Positions 10,965 through 21,802 of a stretch of DNA of 64,000 nt are shown here, in pieces (the first letter of the stretch is position 1; each line of letters begins with the position of its first letter). Made by a program: the position numbers and the translations under genes. The DNA comes from Nissolia schottii (Eukaryota; Streptophyta; Magnoliopsida; Fabales; Fabaceae), in the NCBI GenBank assembly GCA_003254905.1, contig QANU01003176.1, forward strand, positions 580,022 through 644,021, given 5' to 3'. Under the pieces are notes generated by a model that was given only the letters and a program-made list of their open reading frames with translations, did not search any database and was not told the origin of the DNA.

Positions 10965-11700
10965 TTGTACAACCAACATATGCATACATATGACATACAT
11001 TACGACAAATATGTGAACAAATGTTTCTAAATAAATGAAAAAACATTATAGTTAAAATCAATGAACAAATGTTTTTACATATGTAAATAAAATAAAATGG
11101 GACTCGCATCACATTAACTCAAGATAAGTAACGCCGCACACTCTCTCTTTCGTGCTTTCCCATTCATACTCTAAAACCTATGTATTTACATTATCTCATA
11201 AATAAACATTACAAAACATATGAATAAACATTACAAAATAAATGAACAAACATTATCGAACACAAAATAAATTGTCACACTCTCTCTATTGCTCTCCACC
11301 ACTCTCTCATAAACAAACATTACACCATAAATAAATAAACAATATAATACTACAAAATAAACGTTGTAAAACTCATTAATAAACATTATAACAGACATAA
11401 ACAAATATTATTACACTATACATAAACAAACATTACACCACAAAAAAATGAAGAATTAAACAAGCATTACAACATTCATAAACAAACATTATATTACAAT
11501 AACTATTACACCACAAAGGAACAAACATTACAATGCTAAAAAATAAATATTACAACACATAAACAAACATTATAGCACAAAGATAAGACATTACATTACA
11601 CAAAAATAAAGAAATAAATCAACATTACAACACACATAAACACTCATGATCAAACACTACAACGCATAAATAAACATTATATCACTCCAAAAAAATTACA
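10965..11700. repeat. Degenerate AAACAAACATTAC short-repeat array
   Basis: Over about 730 bp the motif ATAAACAAACATTACA (with variants AACATTAT, AATAAACATTAC) recurs every 20-30 bp, more than 20 times. G is almost absent from this strand. It reads as a decayed minisatellite. Confidence 0.75.
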
Positions 11701-11740
11701 GAACATAGAGAACGACTTTGATTAAAGAAGAATAGGAGAA

Positions 11741-11892
11741 CCAACAGAGCTGGTCCAAGTGATAAACGGCTTGGTATCGCTTAAGCAGGTCTTAGGTTTG
11801 ATACCTTATGTATACAGTTATCCTAATTGAGAGACTTACTCATCACAGCAAGGTGTGTCACCCGGGTTGATCCGGTGGACAAACCAAAAAAT
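11741..11892 (+). mobile_element. tRNA-derived SINE, full length with 14-bp target duplication
   Basis: The 152-bp element has pol III promoter elements: an A-box-like stretch from 11751 (TGGTCCAAGTGATAAACGG) and a B box GGTTTGATACC at 11795-11805. It ends in an A-rich tail ACAAACCAAAAAAT. The flanking direct repeat GAAGAATAGGAGAA is perfect at 11727-11740 and 11893-11906. This is a textbook SINE insertion, not a tRNA gene, because no acceptor stem or cloverleaf is formed. Confidence 0.87.
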
Positions 11893-11906
11893 GAAGAATA
11901 GGAGAA

Positions 11907-12640
11907 AACGAGTGTGCCCGTGAGGGAGAGTTGAAAAATATGGACAAAAAATTCATATTTAATATGATTAGACACGGTTATACAATTTTTTTATTTTTTT
12001 GCAAATAACATTTCTGTTTCTCTGATGCAACGTTTTAACGACCATGTTAAAAAAAGGTGTGGGACCATTCTCTATCTTTGGATCCGACGACTTTGACTCT
12101 TTTTATGAGGTCCAAGGACTTTTACCCCACTATGATTGGTCAGAGGACTTTCATTCCCCTTGCGTGGTGGGCTGGCGGCATGGCCTTATCTCATTCTGAA
12201 AAGAAAAAAAAATGGAAACTCGTCTTTGAAACGGGTACGTTTTGTTATCTCTTTACAATGACGTCAATTTATAAAAGGAATAATAAAATGTAGTTGACAC
12301 ATTTTTATATGTTTAAATAAAAACAAAAACAATATAATAGGTAAAACAATTTTGGAAATGGAGTAAAGTAACTAGACCCACAAAGATAAAAAGGCTAAGA
12401 TGATAAGTCCAAAGTAATTTCCTCCAAAAAGAGGAAGGTATTTCCAAACACCGAGATTTTTGTTTTTTATTCTGAAAGGGGCAAAGGCCAGAAATAATCA
12501 CGATTTTTTATTGGTAAAAAGAAACCAAGATTTTATAAATGCGTTATATCCGTTATCAGTTCTCAGTACTTCTTCGTTTCTGCCCATTATTAGGCCTATT
12601 ATGGCCCAAAAAGAATATAAATGACAAGTTGACAAGTAAT
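11907..12640. other. Intergenic DNA, no gene seen
   Basis: Mixed-composition sequence with short spurious frames only. Confidence 0.45.
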
Positions 12641-12652
12641 AAAAGTTGATTC

Positions 12653-13597
12653 AGGGTGGCGACTAACTTGGTGTTAAGTATGTTTTGCATGATATTAGTT
12701 TTTAATTCTAGAAATGACTTCATGTCAATTTTTTAATAATTATAATTAGAGTTATTTTATTTTTTATTTTGCAATGAGAGTCATTCACCATCTCCTCATA
12801 TTCTCTCTCAATACCACGACACTCTCTCCCTCAACCTACTCCCCCTCTCCCTCTTCCACTACTCCCTATTCCTCTTTGTTCTTTATGTATGAAGGAATCG
12901 GGCATATTGGCGTTCTCGTGGAGGTGTAACAATTGGCGGACTTCATCGCTGGAAAGTGCGTAAGATGAAAGGATCAACAAGGACAATGATATCAAGAAGC
13001 AGCCCGAGGCCTGCATTGTTTGAGAAACAGCCAACTTGGAAAACCCCCAAGGCTGCTTGTAAAAGGTGTAGAGGGGGAGAAGAATACAAGGGTGGAATTG
13101 CAACGGAATTATATCGATAGAGAAATGCAGAATGAATTAAAAGCCATACTAGAGGCCTTGCAACAATTTCTAAACCCACATTGGGAAGGCCTTTTATGCA
13201 ATCTCTAGGTGCCACAAAATTAGGTGGGGGTTAATTTGTGTTATGCCCCCAGTTAACTCTTTGGTGCTGTTATGCCTCTAATTTTGGATGGTGGTGAAGA
13301 AGGTGTAGCTGCTGCTAGGAAGCGTTTGTGAGATTATGATATTAAAGAGTAAGAACAAAGAGATATAGGGAGTTGTGGAAGAGGGAGGGGGGAGTAGATA
13401 GAGGGAGAGAGTGTCGTGATATTGAGATAGAAGAGGAGGTAGTAAGTGACTCTCGTTATAAAATAAAAAATAAAAAAATTTTAATTGTAATTATTAAAAA
13501 ATTGACATATGTCTTTTTTAGAATTAAAAATTAGGGATCAACGAAGGTTCAAAACATACTTAGAACCAAGTTAACATTTACAGTTGATTCGGACCCT
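12653..13597. mobile_element. Long-TIR DNA element with non-repetitive interior (Pack-MULE-like)
   Basis: The left arm (about 12653-12886) and the right arm (about 13350-13597) are inverted copies of about 240 bp at roughly 85 percent identity. They share the CT-rich block CACGACACTCTCTCCCTC and the TTTTTAATTCTA motif. The 460-bp interior is richer in GC than the arms and non-repetitive. On the minus strand it has a frame with a hydrophobic leader-like segment (about 13000-12943), which could be a captured host gene fragment. No transposase is present. The terminal base and a 9-bp target duplication could not be confirmed, so the Mutator assignment is tentative. Confidence 0.6.
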
Positions 13598-13659
13598 AAC
13601 CATGCTTCCATGTTCCTAATGATACGGATACCCATCATTACAATGTTAACAAAATAAGA

Positions 13660-14260
13660 TATCAACATATAAAAAGTGTTTATTAATAAAAATGTTTATT
13701 TATAACGGACAAAAATAAGATTATAGATGATCATTAATTTAAAAAAAATCAATTTTAATGAAAAAGAAGGTTACAAGTTATGAAAAATATATATTATCGA
13801 AAACCATTTTTTTAGTAAAATTACAAGCCTATAACCTACAAAAAAATGTCTATTAATAAAAATGTTTGTTTTTAATGAAAAATATAATAATATAACTTAT
13901 GAAATATGGTTATTAATCCAAAAAGTCAATTTTATTAATGAAAAAAGAAGATTATAAGCTATGGAAAGTGCATAATACCAAAAATCATCTTCAAGCAAAA
14001 CTGCCCACTAATAAATAGGTCTGCTTTTAACAAAAAATAAACGTTATAGCTTATAAAAGATAGTCAATATTCTAACCAAAGTTGTTTTTAATATAAAGAG
14101 AATGCTATAGACTATGTAAAATGCATATTACCAAAAATTATTTTTGATTAAAAAAATACAAGGTTATACCTATGAAAAATATTTATTAATAAAAATGTTT
14201 GCTTTGAACAAAAAACATAAGGTGCCTTAAATTTTCACTGAAAAATGATTTTTCATAAAA
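13660..14260. repeat. Diverged tandem repeat, period about 170 bp, about 3.5 copies
   Basis: The motif ATTAATAAAAATGTTTG recurs at about 13675, 13850, 14008 (changed) and 14190. A companion motif ending in ACCAAAAATCATCTT recurs at about 13790, 13970 and 14130. Spacings are 156-182 bp. Related single pieces occur near 26870-26960 and 40190-40240. Confidence 0.55.
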
Positions 14261-15465
14261 CACAATTTTCTTAACTTATGACCTTTTATTTTTAAGAAAA
14301 AATAACTTCTTAAATTTATGACCATCTTTTCTAAGTTATAGCTATGCTTTATTAACCATAGATGTCATAACGTTATAATGGTTCGTATTCATTGAGATAT
14401 CTAGAACCAGAATCTGTAACACATTGAAACATGTTTGTTGCTACTAAAGATAATATGGCCCAACCTACAACAAACAAAGTGACAATGGATTTAAATGAGA
14501 CAAGATATTTTTTGCCCGTGTGAATTTGAATCGACTTTTATTTAAAAAATAAATAAAATTTTTATTATAGAAATTGATTTGAATTGACTCCAGCTTAAAA
14601 AAAAGTAAAACGATGATCAATTTAAATTGTTTCCTTTATAGAGAAAATTATTTATTTTAGGAACAAGCTTTAAATTTGATCATTTAAATAATAGGATAAT
14701 TTTGTAATTTAATTTTGGAAATTTTTTCAATTACTCGAGTCTTTGATTTCCAACACACGTGGCAGCTATCACGTTAACACGTTGCTATTTTAAAAAAAAT
14801 AGTTACGCCTTTCTCTCTCATCATTCTATTTTATCATTTACGCCAATAAAGATGAGATTGAGTTTTAATATCCATTCCATGTTATCTATTTTCAGCACTT
14901 TTCAGCACTGTGAGTGAGTCTCTCTCTCTCTCTCTCTATTTATTTTTGTTATTTTATGAATCAAAGTTTCAGTCTTAAAACATTAATTGCCTCACAAAAT
15001 GATTCTAGACAAAAGATTTTTATGCTCTTGAGAATATTAAATCTTTATTCCTTAAGATTTTAGATAAGTGATGGAAATCTTCATAAAATTTTGTTGAATG
15101 AACTCAAATTAGGCTCAAGAAATTTGGATCATTGTGAATCATTTGAATTGCAAAGTTATGCAACCCTAACTTGTAGTGTGTCCTTATCTTTGGGATGTCC
15201 AAAAAAAAAAAAAAACTCAGCAAGCAGGGATCTTAAAGGGATTGCTCAAAAAAAAAATCCTTGTGGGACAAGAATTTTTTTCCTACTAGGATGGGGACTA
15301 AAGTTTTTGGGGATGGAGACTTGAATCATACTCTTCATTCTGTGAGAACCTTAATTTATGTGAAAAGTCTATAATATTTTTATACTAATTAAGTAAATAA
15401 AAAATAAAACAAAACCTAAATACCTGAAACCTATTCTCTCGTACTATCAGTCTTCAGTTTATCAA
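14261..15465. other. AT-rich intergenic DNA with a (TC)n tract
   Basis: There is a short TC microsatellite at about 14918-14937. No gene recognised. Confidence 0.5.
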
Positions 15466-15780
15466 AAACACTCAAAGTATTCACTCTTCACTCTCTACCA
15501 TCTTTTCTCTCCCTCTAAGATCTCAAACCTCAGATCTCGTGTCTCTTTTGTCTCTCTTTCTACCGTGTTGGGTGCTGCTAGGTCGCCTTGTCTCTCGGTC
15601 TTCTCAGCTGCCAACTCTCGCCACTGCCGCTAGTTGCCAACTCGTCTCGCCAGCCACCAGCTTTTGTCGCTAGCCACCAACTCATCTAGCTAGCCACCAA
15701 CACTTGTGTCGCTAGCCACCAACTAGCCACTACTGCCGCCGCCAACTCTGTACAACACCACCACAACATCATCAAGTAAT
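15466..15780 (+). repeat. CT-rich stretch with GCTAGCCACCAAC minisatellite
   Basis: A pyrimidine-rich leader-like sequence is followed by four to five imperfect GCTAGCCACCAACTC units (about 15640-15730). It resembles the 5' untranslated region of a plant gene, but no reading frame follows. Confidence 0.5.
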
Positions 15781-17056
15781 ATCATTTATTCTTTTTCATC
15801 TTGTTATTTTCATTTTCATTTTAGCCCTACCAGTAAGTTTCATTCTTAGATCTATCAAAGTGGAATTGTGTTTTTTGGTTCAAAATAGTCTCAGTAATTG
15901 ATTTTTTGGATTGGAAGTATCTATTTTAATAGAGGTTTGTTTGATATTAATTGCATGTTTGCTTAATTTTTTTTGCACCCCTGCGGGGGTGGCGGGTAAC
16001 GAGGATGGAGGCAATTTTTCCCGCGGCTGGGGTGGTGACGGGGAACTGCGGGGAGTTTGAGGGGATGGAAGTTAAGGCTTAGGCACAAATGACCCTTATA
16101 TTACCAATCATCTTCAATTTGGTCCCTTAACCACTTTTCTTTCACATAACTAGTGAAAAAAAATGCTAATGTGGTACAATTCTCATGTAGTTTATGTCAA
16201 CACCATTTATGTCACGTCAGTATTTTCCATTACATATGCAATAAAAAAAATGACAAGGGACCAAATTGTAGAATATTTTTAACATAAGGGGCTAAATTAT
16301 AAAATAACAAAGATAATGAATCAATTTTTTTTTAAAAAAAAATAACAAATAAAGATATGAGACCAAAAATCCCTTTTCCTTTTCTGACCTTCTCAAATTC
16401 TTGTGTTATCCTTTTAAGATTCGATTTTCCATACAAATATTAAAACATTTTTCTTTTAAAGATGTTTCTGTTATTGCAAATGAAGTCAGGAATTGTACCT
16501 CGCTAATCACTAGTAAGAGAAAGGAGGAAGATTCAATTCGATGTTTCTTCAACAGACACATTATAATGACAAATTGGCAACAATAGTCCTAGAATTTACT
16601 TTGTTTTTTTCGGAGATACCAAGCATTTGCACAAAATTCAAGCAATTTATCATAACTCCTTTAACATTATGTTAAAACTCAGAGGAGTTATATAAAAAAT
16701 GAATAGCATCAAATGGTTATGGGATTGGAGTAAAACTAGGATGCAAGAAATCAATGTCCTTACGAATCAATATCTATAGGGAAAACTGTTCTTATTCTTG
16801 AATTACAATATACAGAAAAGAAATGAATATTTCCGGCATAAAGGGCATTAGGGTGGAGACAGTCGAAAATTCGAAATAGAGGCTAATATGAGTTTATATA
16901 ACTTACTGCATGATATGCATATGGCAACTTCCCTTGATGCTCGAAGTGTTTGGCCATGATGCAGAACCCAAACGGACCCCAATCTTCAGCTTCAAAGCAG
17001 CTTCTAAGTGCAGCTTTGTATAACTAACAAATTGAAAACACTATTATCATTCTTGA

Positions 17057-17980
17057 TAGGGGTGTCATACGGGCCGGTCCAACCCGTTAGGGCCTGTGAC
17101 CCTAAATATGTCGAGCCAAAATTATACCTATTTTTAGGATTCGACTCGTTTATGGTCAGTCAGCAGCCCTAAACGGACTAGCCCGCCAGCCCGTTTATTT
17201 TTTTAAAAATAAAATAAAAAATTTAGTCTATTTTTTATGATTTAAACACAAAGTTGTGTATAAATATGCGCGATCATTTTTAACTATTTTTTATTGTCTA
17301 TCTATTAATTAATCAGAAAGAAATAGTTTAAATGGTTGATTGGGAACTTATATTATTTTTTTTGTTCATTCAACTATCTTGCTTGAAAGATATCAAATGC
17401 TATCAAATGCTATTTGAAATCGATTCATGAATTAATATAACTTTCATTAATTAAATGAAGGCATATAACATTGATGTAAGTACTCTTACGTTATTGATAA
17501 AAAATACAATTGGAACTTTTTTTCGTAAATTAATCAATAATAAACAATGTTTGAAAGTATATATCAACTTGTAGGACGTAGACACTTATTGGAAGAATAA
17601 AATGCAAAATTTATCAATATCTATGTCATAGCACTTCAGCTGTATAGCAATATAAATATAGTTAAGTAGTTAAACATAACAAATTGTTAAACATGTTTAA
17701 TTATAAGTCCAAATTGTTAAACTCTAAACTATTAAACTCCAAAATAAAATTTAGAGTTCAAAATGAAACTTTTAAAATTTTGATATTTTTTATAAATAAC
17801 AAATAAAAAATTCACGGGCTCAGGGCTTAGCCTATGAACCCGCCGGGCTAACCCGTTGACCTAAACGGGTCGGATCATTTTTAAAAAAAAATTTACTGGC
17901 CTATTTTTTACATATAAAACTCATCTATTTAACCGAGTAAACGGACCGGGTTCGCCAGCCGGACTCATTTTAACGCCCTA
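17057..17980. mobile_element. hAT-like non-autonomous element (924 bp)
   Basis: Ends are TAGGGGTGT and ACGCCCTA, inverted repeats with GC-rich ACGGGC/CCGTTTA-type subterminal repeats on both sides and an AT-rich non-coding middle. It is flanked by ATTCTTGA (17049-17056) and ATTCCTGA (17981-17988), an 8-bp target duplication with one change. The paralogous right arm near 22290 shows the unoccupied site with a single ATTCTTAAG, proving insertion after the duplication. Confidence 0.82.
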
Positions 17981-18485
17981 ATTCCTGAGAACACAAAGGT
18001 ATAAAAGATATACACTTTCTGAAATATAAAATGGCAATGACCTTGGAAGTATCCGTTAAAAGCTTAGAGGGCAGTCCGGAGTCCCATTAGCCAGCCCAAG
18101 CCCTAACTCCATATATGTCATGGGCTTCTAGAGCTCCAGCCCTACAAAACACTGTTCACACTGGGCTTGGGTCGGGTACTCTTGGGCTAGCCCAAAAGCG
18201 CAACAACCCTCATTCTTCCCAACAGAAACGATTCTCGACCATCTCTGTCGCTCACAACTCACAAGCGTGCGCCACCATCTCTGAACGCATCTCTACTATC
18301 GCCGTCGCGTCACGCCGTCGCTACACGCTGCCATCCCTCCGTGTCGGCGAGCTCGCGTTTCGCTTCAGGTTCGAAAATTAAACTTTGAATTGCAATTTTC
18401 ATTTTTCAATTTTAATTTCTGGCATTCAAAGCTTTCGATCTTGCTTGATTAATTTTTTTTTGTGGGAATCGGTGCAAAAAAAAAA

Positions 18486-18654
18486 GGTGCGGGATTTGTG
18501 TGCCTTGAACTGTAGTTGCAGGTTCTGGAGGGAATTGTGCTTCTCAGATTGCATTTGGGAGTCTCTGGTCAGAAAGCGATGGCCTTCACTCACTTCCTTC
18601 GATTTCCCTGCTTCGTCCTCTTCTTCCACTTCCAGTAACTCTCCCAATTTCAAG
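18486..18654 (+). pseudogene. F-box gene exon fragment
   Basis: In one frame this encodes the second half of an F-box: FWRELCFSDCIWESLVRKRWPS, followed by a serine-rich linker, and it ends at a good donor AAG|GTATCC (18655). The N-terminal LPxxxLxxIL half of the F-box and a start codon are missing, so it is a captured or decayed exon, not a working gene. Confidence 0.6.
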
Positions 18655-19085
18655 GTATCCACGGATTTTCCCCTGTTTTAGAGCTTGAGCCCAATTTGTT
18701 TCTCAACACTATTTTAGCAAATTAGTGCATAGGGTGTGTGCTTTGGTTAAAACAACTCTACACTTGGTAGTATTGACATTTGTCACAAACAATACTGATT
18801 TGATTAAATTTATACTTGTTAATGATGTGATAAAATTGGATGAGTGTGTAGAGATAACTAAATGAAAGTGATTTTTGGAGCAGAATAAATGAAGTAATTA
18901 ACAGAAGTTGGGTGCATACAGTTGTAGTGATATTTCTTAGTTAGAATGCTAAACGAAATGCAAGAATTTTAGTTTGGGCCTTCATGTTTTACTGATATCA
19001 TATGGAATTTTAAATAAATATATTTCATGTATTGTAACAAATAATTGACTTTAGGTTTTCTAATTTTGATCTGTTTCAACATTAG

Positions 19086-19342
19086 GATTTGAAGAAGAAG
19101 GAAGAAGGAATTCCAAGCCAAGGTTGCAGCCAAGGAGGCTGAATTGAGAAGATAGCAACAGGTATATTTTGAGATCATTTATCTTTTATCTTGTTGAAAC
19201 CATTTTGACTATGTTGTTCTATTATATTCATGTCTTTGTGATTGTTTGAACTTTGAATTGCTTGTTAACTGCTATGCCCATATTCTATGTTTTTGTATTA
19301 TAGTCCAATGTGCATGATAATGAAGATGAGGATGAAGAATGA
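19086..19342 (+). pseudogene. Exon-like coiled-coil remnant
   Basis: A segment 19086-19161 is bounded by AG and GT and encodes Lys/Glu-rich sequence with AKVAAKEAELRR, but only with a frameshift and a stop. A second exon-like piece at 19304-19342 would encode an acidic tail ending in a stop. The Ala/Glu/Arg heptad stretch recalls the N-terminus of secretory carrier membrane proteins, but that is a guess. Confidence 0.25.
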
Positions 19343-19481
19343 AGTTCTATTTAGTTACTAAGATTAGTTTTAGGCTTTTTAAGAAGAAAAAAATTGTAAT
19401 AATTTATAATTATGCACTTTACAAATTGAACTTTTGCAATCATCTTGGACAATTTTTGGGACTAATCTGTTATAAAAAAAG

Positions 19482-19835
19482 GCTTTAAAGCATAAAAATG
19501 AAAAGAAAAAAAATTAGATGTGGGATCAGGCCCATGGGCTTTTTTGGGCCTGTGAGCCCCATGGGCCGTGTTGGCTTGAATTGGCCAATAACGTTATTGC
19601 TAGCCATCTTTAAAGCATGAAGACCAAAAGAAAAAAAATTAGGTGTGGGGCTAGCCCATGAGCTTTTTTTGGCACGTGGACCGCATGGGTCATGTCGGCT
19701 TGAGTTGGCCAATAACGTTATTGCTAGTCATATTTAAAGCATAAAGACGAAAAAAAAAAAGATTAGGTGTTGGGCTAGGCCCATGGGCTTTTTTAGGCCT
19801 GAGGGTCGTATGGGCGCATCAATGGGCCAACTTTA
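19482..19835. repeat. Tandem repeat, about 125 bp, three copies
   Basis: Units begin TTTAAAGCAT at about 19484, 19610 and 19733. Each continues with GAAAAAAAATTAGRTGTGGG, a GCCCATGGGCTTTTTT palindrome-rich segment and CCAATAACGTTATTGCTAG. They lie in the subterminal part of the composite insertion. Confidence 0.75.
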
Positions 19836-20315
19836 GAAAACCAAAAAAAGGGGAAAAAATCAATTTTTTTTACTTAGGGTGAGCCCATGGACTAGCCTTA
19901 GCCCTATGGGCTTTTGAGCCCTGCAGGCTTTTTTGGGGAGCCCTTTTAAGCCTATTGATTATAGGGCCTAATAAGGGAGGCCCCCTATTTTGACACCTCT
20001 AAATTGAGAACCAATCTCAGACCATATCCAAACTCTAGTATTAAATAACAAGATTTTAACAGCATTTGACCCACGTATTGCTAACATAAGCATAGGTTAT
20101 GAGTGTGGCAAAGCAGTAAAACCCAGTATACGACACCAATCTTCAGAACTTCTGAATCTTTAGTATCTCCTTGAATTCATCATACAGCCTCATTGACAAT
20201 GATTAGAAGTAGCCCTAAGAACCAGAGAGAGAAAATAATAAGAGCCTTAATCAAGCAAATGGAGTGCACAACACATTCCAATACAGTCATTGATTTCTTG
20301 TTACATGTTTTATAA

Positions 20316-21802
20316 AGTTACACAACAAGTCACGAAACAGAAATAATGCAAATAAACAAAGGACGACCCCCTTGGCCATTCACAACTATGATGAAGGTTA
20401 CTGCAAAACCTCACCATCTAATGCTTAGAAAACATCTAGTTGAGCAAGATTTTAGGAAAAAAGCAAGGAAACAAAGATACCAAGTTGGCATTGACTAAAA
20501 CCCCCAACTTGTGGGAAATGTTAAGATATGAAACTATTCCTTTGTTTGTACTCGAGAGCTTAAGCTTTTGGGAGAGATGGTTATTGATGTGATTTCAAAA
20601 CCTCTATGGCCTAGTGATCTTGAGTTCGATTCTTGTTGTGTTCATCCATCTATAGTTGAATTTTTGCACAAGGTGCATTTTCCATGCTTCAAGGCCAAAG
20701 GGGTCTTTTGTGAAAGGGAAAAAGCTTTGGGGGATATGGTTCTTGATAACATGACATATAAAATAGAGAAAGAGGAATTGGCAAGTAAATTTTCATCATA
20801 TGAAGTATTTGGTTTCTAAAATAATACTTGAATTTCAAGTCGGCCAAAGTAGTCTCCCTAATAAATTTTCAGTCAAATTGGTCCCTCTAGAATTTGAAGT
20901 TGGCCAAATTAGTACCCCTAAAATTTTTTGGCCAAATTGGTCTTTGCCAAATTTAGAGTGCAAACCTATTTTCATTTTCCTCGGCATTAATTACTATCCA
21001 GCCAACAATTATCAGTTATCTAGAAATGTCACCTACAAAAATGCAATTTATTTATATGATTGAATTGACAATTTGGCAAGCCAGTTCCTAGAAAAATTTA
21101 ACCCTCGCAAAGCATTACAATATAATCAAGTTTCACTATCACAAAGCAATCAAGCAGGGGCCTTGTCATGTGGGGGGAGGGAATGACGCTGAAAGTGCAA
21201 TCTAAAGAAACTGTGAGACTTGAACACATTAAAGTAACCAAATCAAACAAGCACATCATGTGACATATAAATGATCCTGTTTGTTTGGTGACACCACCAT
21301 CATAGAGACTGCTATATTTTCATGCTGGTAAATAACGTAACATATGAGTTAGTTCATAAAACGATGATCCAAGTAAGGATTCTTTCCACTGATGAAATTT
21401 GTGTACACAAACACATGCCATTCTTTTTCAATTTTCCTACTACCAAGTAAAAAAGCATTTTATAGCACCACACATACAAATAATAAAAGGAGTTATATAA
21501 AGTGGTTCTTATTAAAAGATACATAAACAATATTGTATATCAATTATGGTTGAAAGTGGTTTCCTGCAGAAAGCTTCCAATGACAGAATCTAATATGTGA
21601 AAAGCGTGCATCTTACTATTTGCAAAGTCATTTCTCTTCAGAGTTCGTACTTTCTAATGTATTATCATGTGTAGCCAAATATAAGAAACACAGAAAAACA
21701 AATTTAACCAAGGGGGCAACTTTAACTCAAAATGGTCATATTTCTCTTCAAAGTTCAGATTTTACAAGGTATTTTGATCCTTGTTACTGCTCATACTTTT
21801 TT
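20316..21802. other. Spacer between the inverted arms
   Basis: It contains a 74-83 aa frame (20568-20819) with no recognised similarity. It also contains an array of CCAAATTAGTCCC/CAAATTGGTCCCT motifs (20825-20960) typical of plant MITE ends. No supported gene. Confidence 0.45.

Larger units (their letters stand above)
18065..20002. mobile_element. Probable composite hAT-like insertion with captured gene pieces
   Basis: This block has no counterpart in the right arm. It begins TAGAGGGCAG and ends GACACCTCTA, weak inverted ends, with GGGCCCATGGGC-type subterminal repeats near both sides. It holds an F-box gene exon fragment (18486-18654), an exon-like coiled-coil remnant (19086-19161) and a three-unit tandem repeat. 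No clear 8-bp duplication is seen; about 100 bp of the target (end of intron 1 and most of exon 2 of the pseudogene) is missing, so a deletion accompanied or followed insertion. Confidence 0.5.
16907..20193 (-). pseudogene. Antisense pseudogene copy of the ESSS-like gene
   Basis: The copy of exon 1 is at 20193-20075, the last part of exon 2 at 18064-18042, and exon 3 at 17023-16907, all on the minus strand. Exon lengths and splice sites match the intact gene at 21925-24722. It is dead: codon 17 of exon 1 is TGA where the intact copy has CGA, the 5' part of exon 2 is lost, and exon 3 carries substitutions such as Gly-Asn to Arg-Ser. The exon 4 copy is not found. Because it faces the intact gene, transcription through it could give RNA complementary to that gene's mRNA; this is inference only. 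Confidence 0.85.
16060..20315 (-). repeat. Left arm of an inverted duplication (antisense copy of 21803-23460)
   Basis: Blocks at 16060-16400, 16400-17050, 17989-18064 and 19996-20315 are the reverse complement of 23460-23150, 22980-22310, 22290-22214 and 22110-21803 respectively, in matching order. Two insertions interrupt this arm (17057-17980 and about 18065-20002). The spacer between arms is about 1.5 kb. Confidence 0.85.

Noticed and set aside
10965..11700. CRISPR-like array
   Set aside because: Spacing is irregular, repeats are degenerate, and the host is a plant; it is a minisatellite-type field.
11741..11820. tRNA gene candidate
   Set aside because: A and B boxes are present but no cloverleaf or acceptor stem; an A tail and 14-bp flanking repeats show a SINE.
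12831..13103. Minus-strand frame with a hydrophobic leader as an independent secreted protein gene
   Set aside because: It lies inside the long-TIR element and runs into a terminal repeat arm; better read as a captured fragment.
20568..20819. 83-codon plus-strand reading frame
   Set aside because: No recognisable domain, no promoter or splice context, and it lies in repeat-rich spacer DNA.
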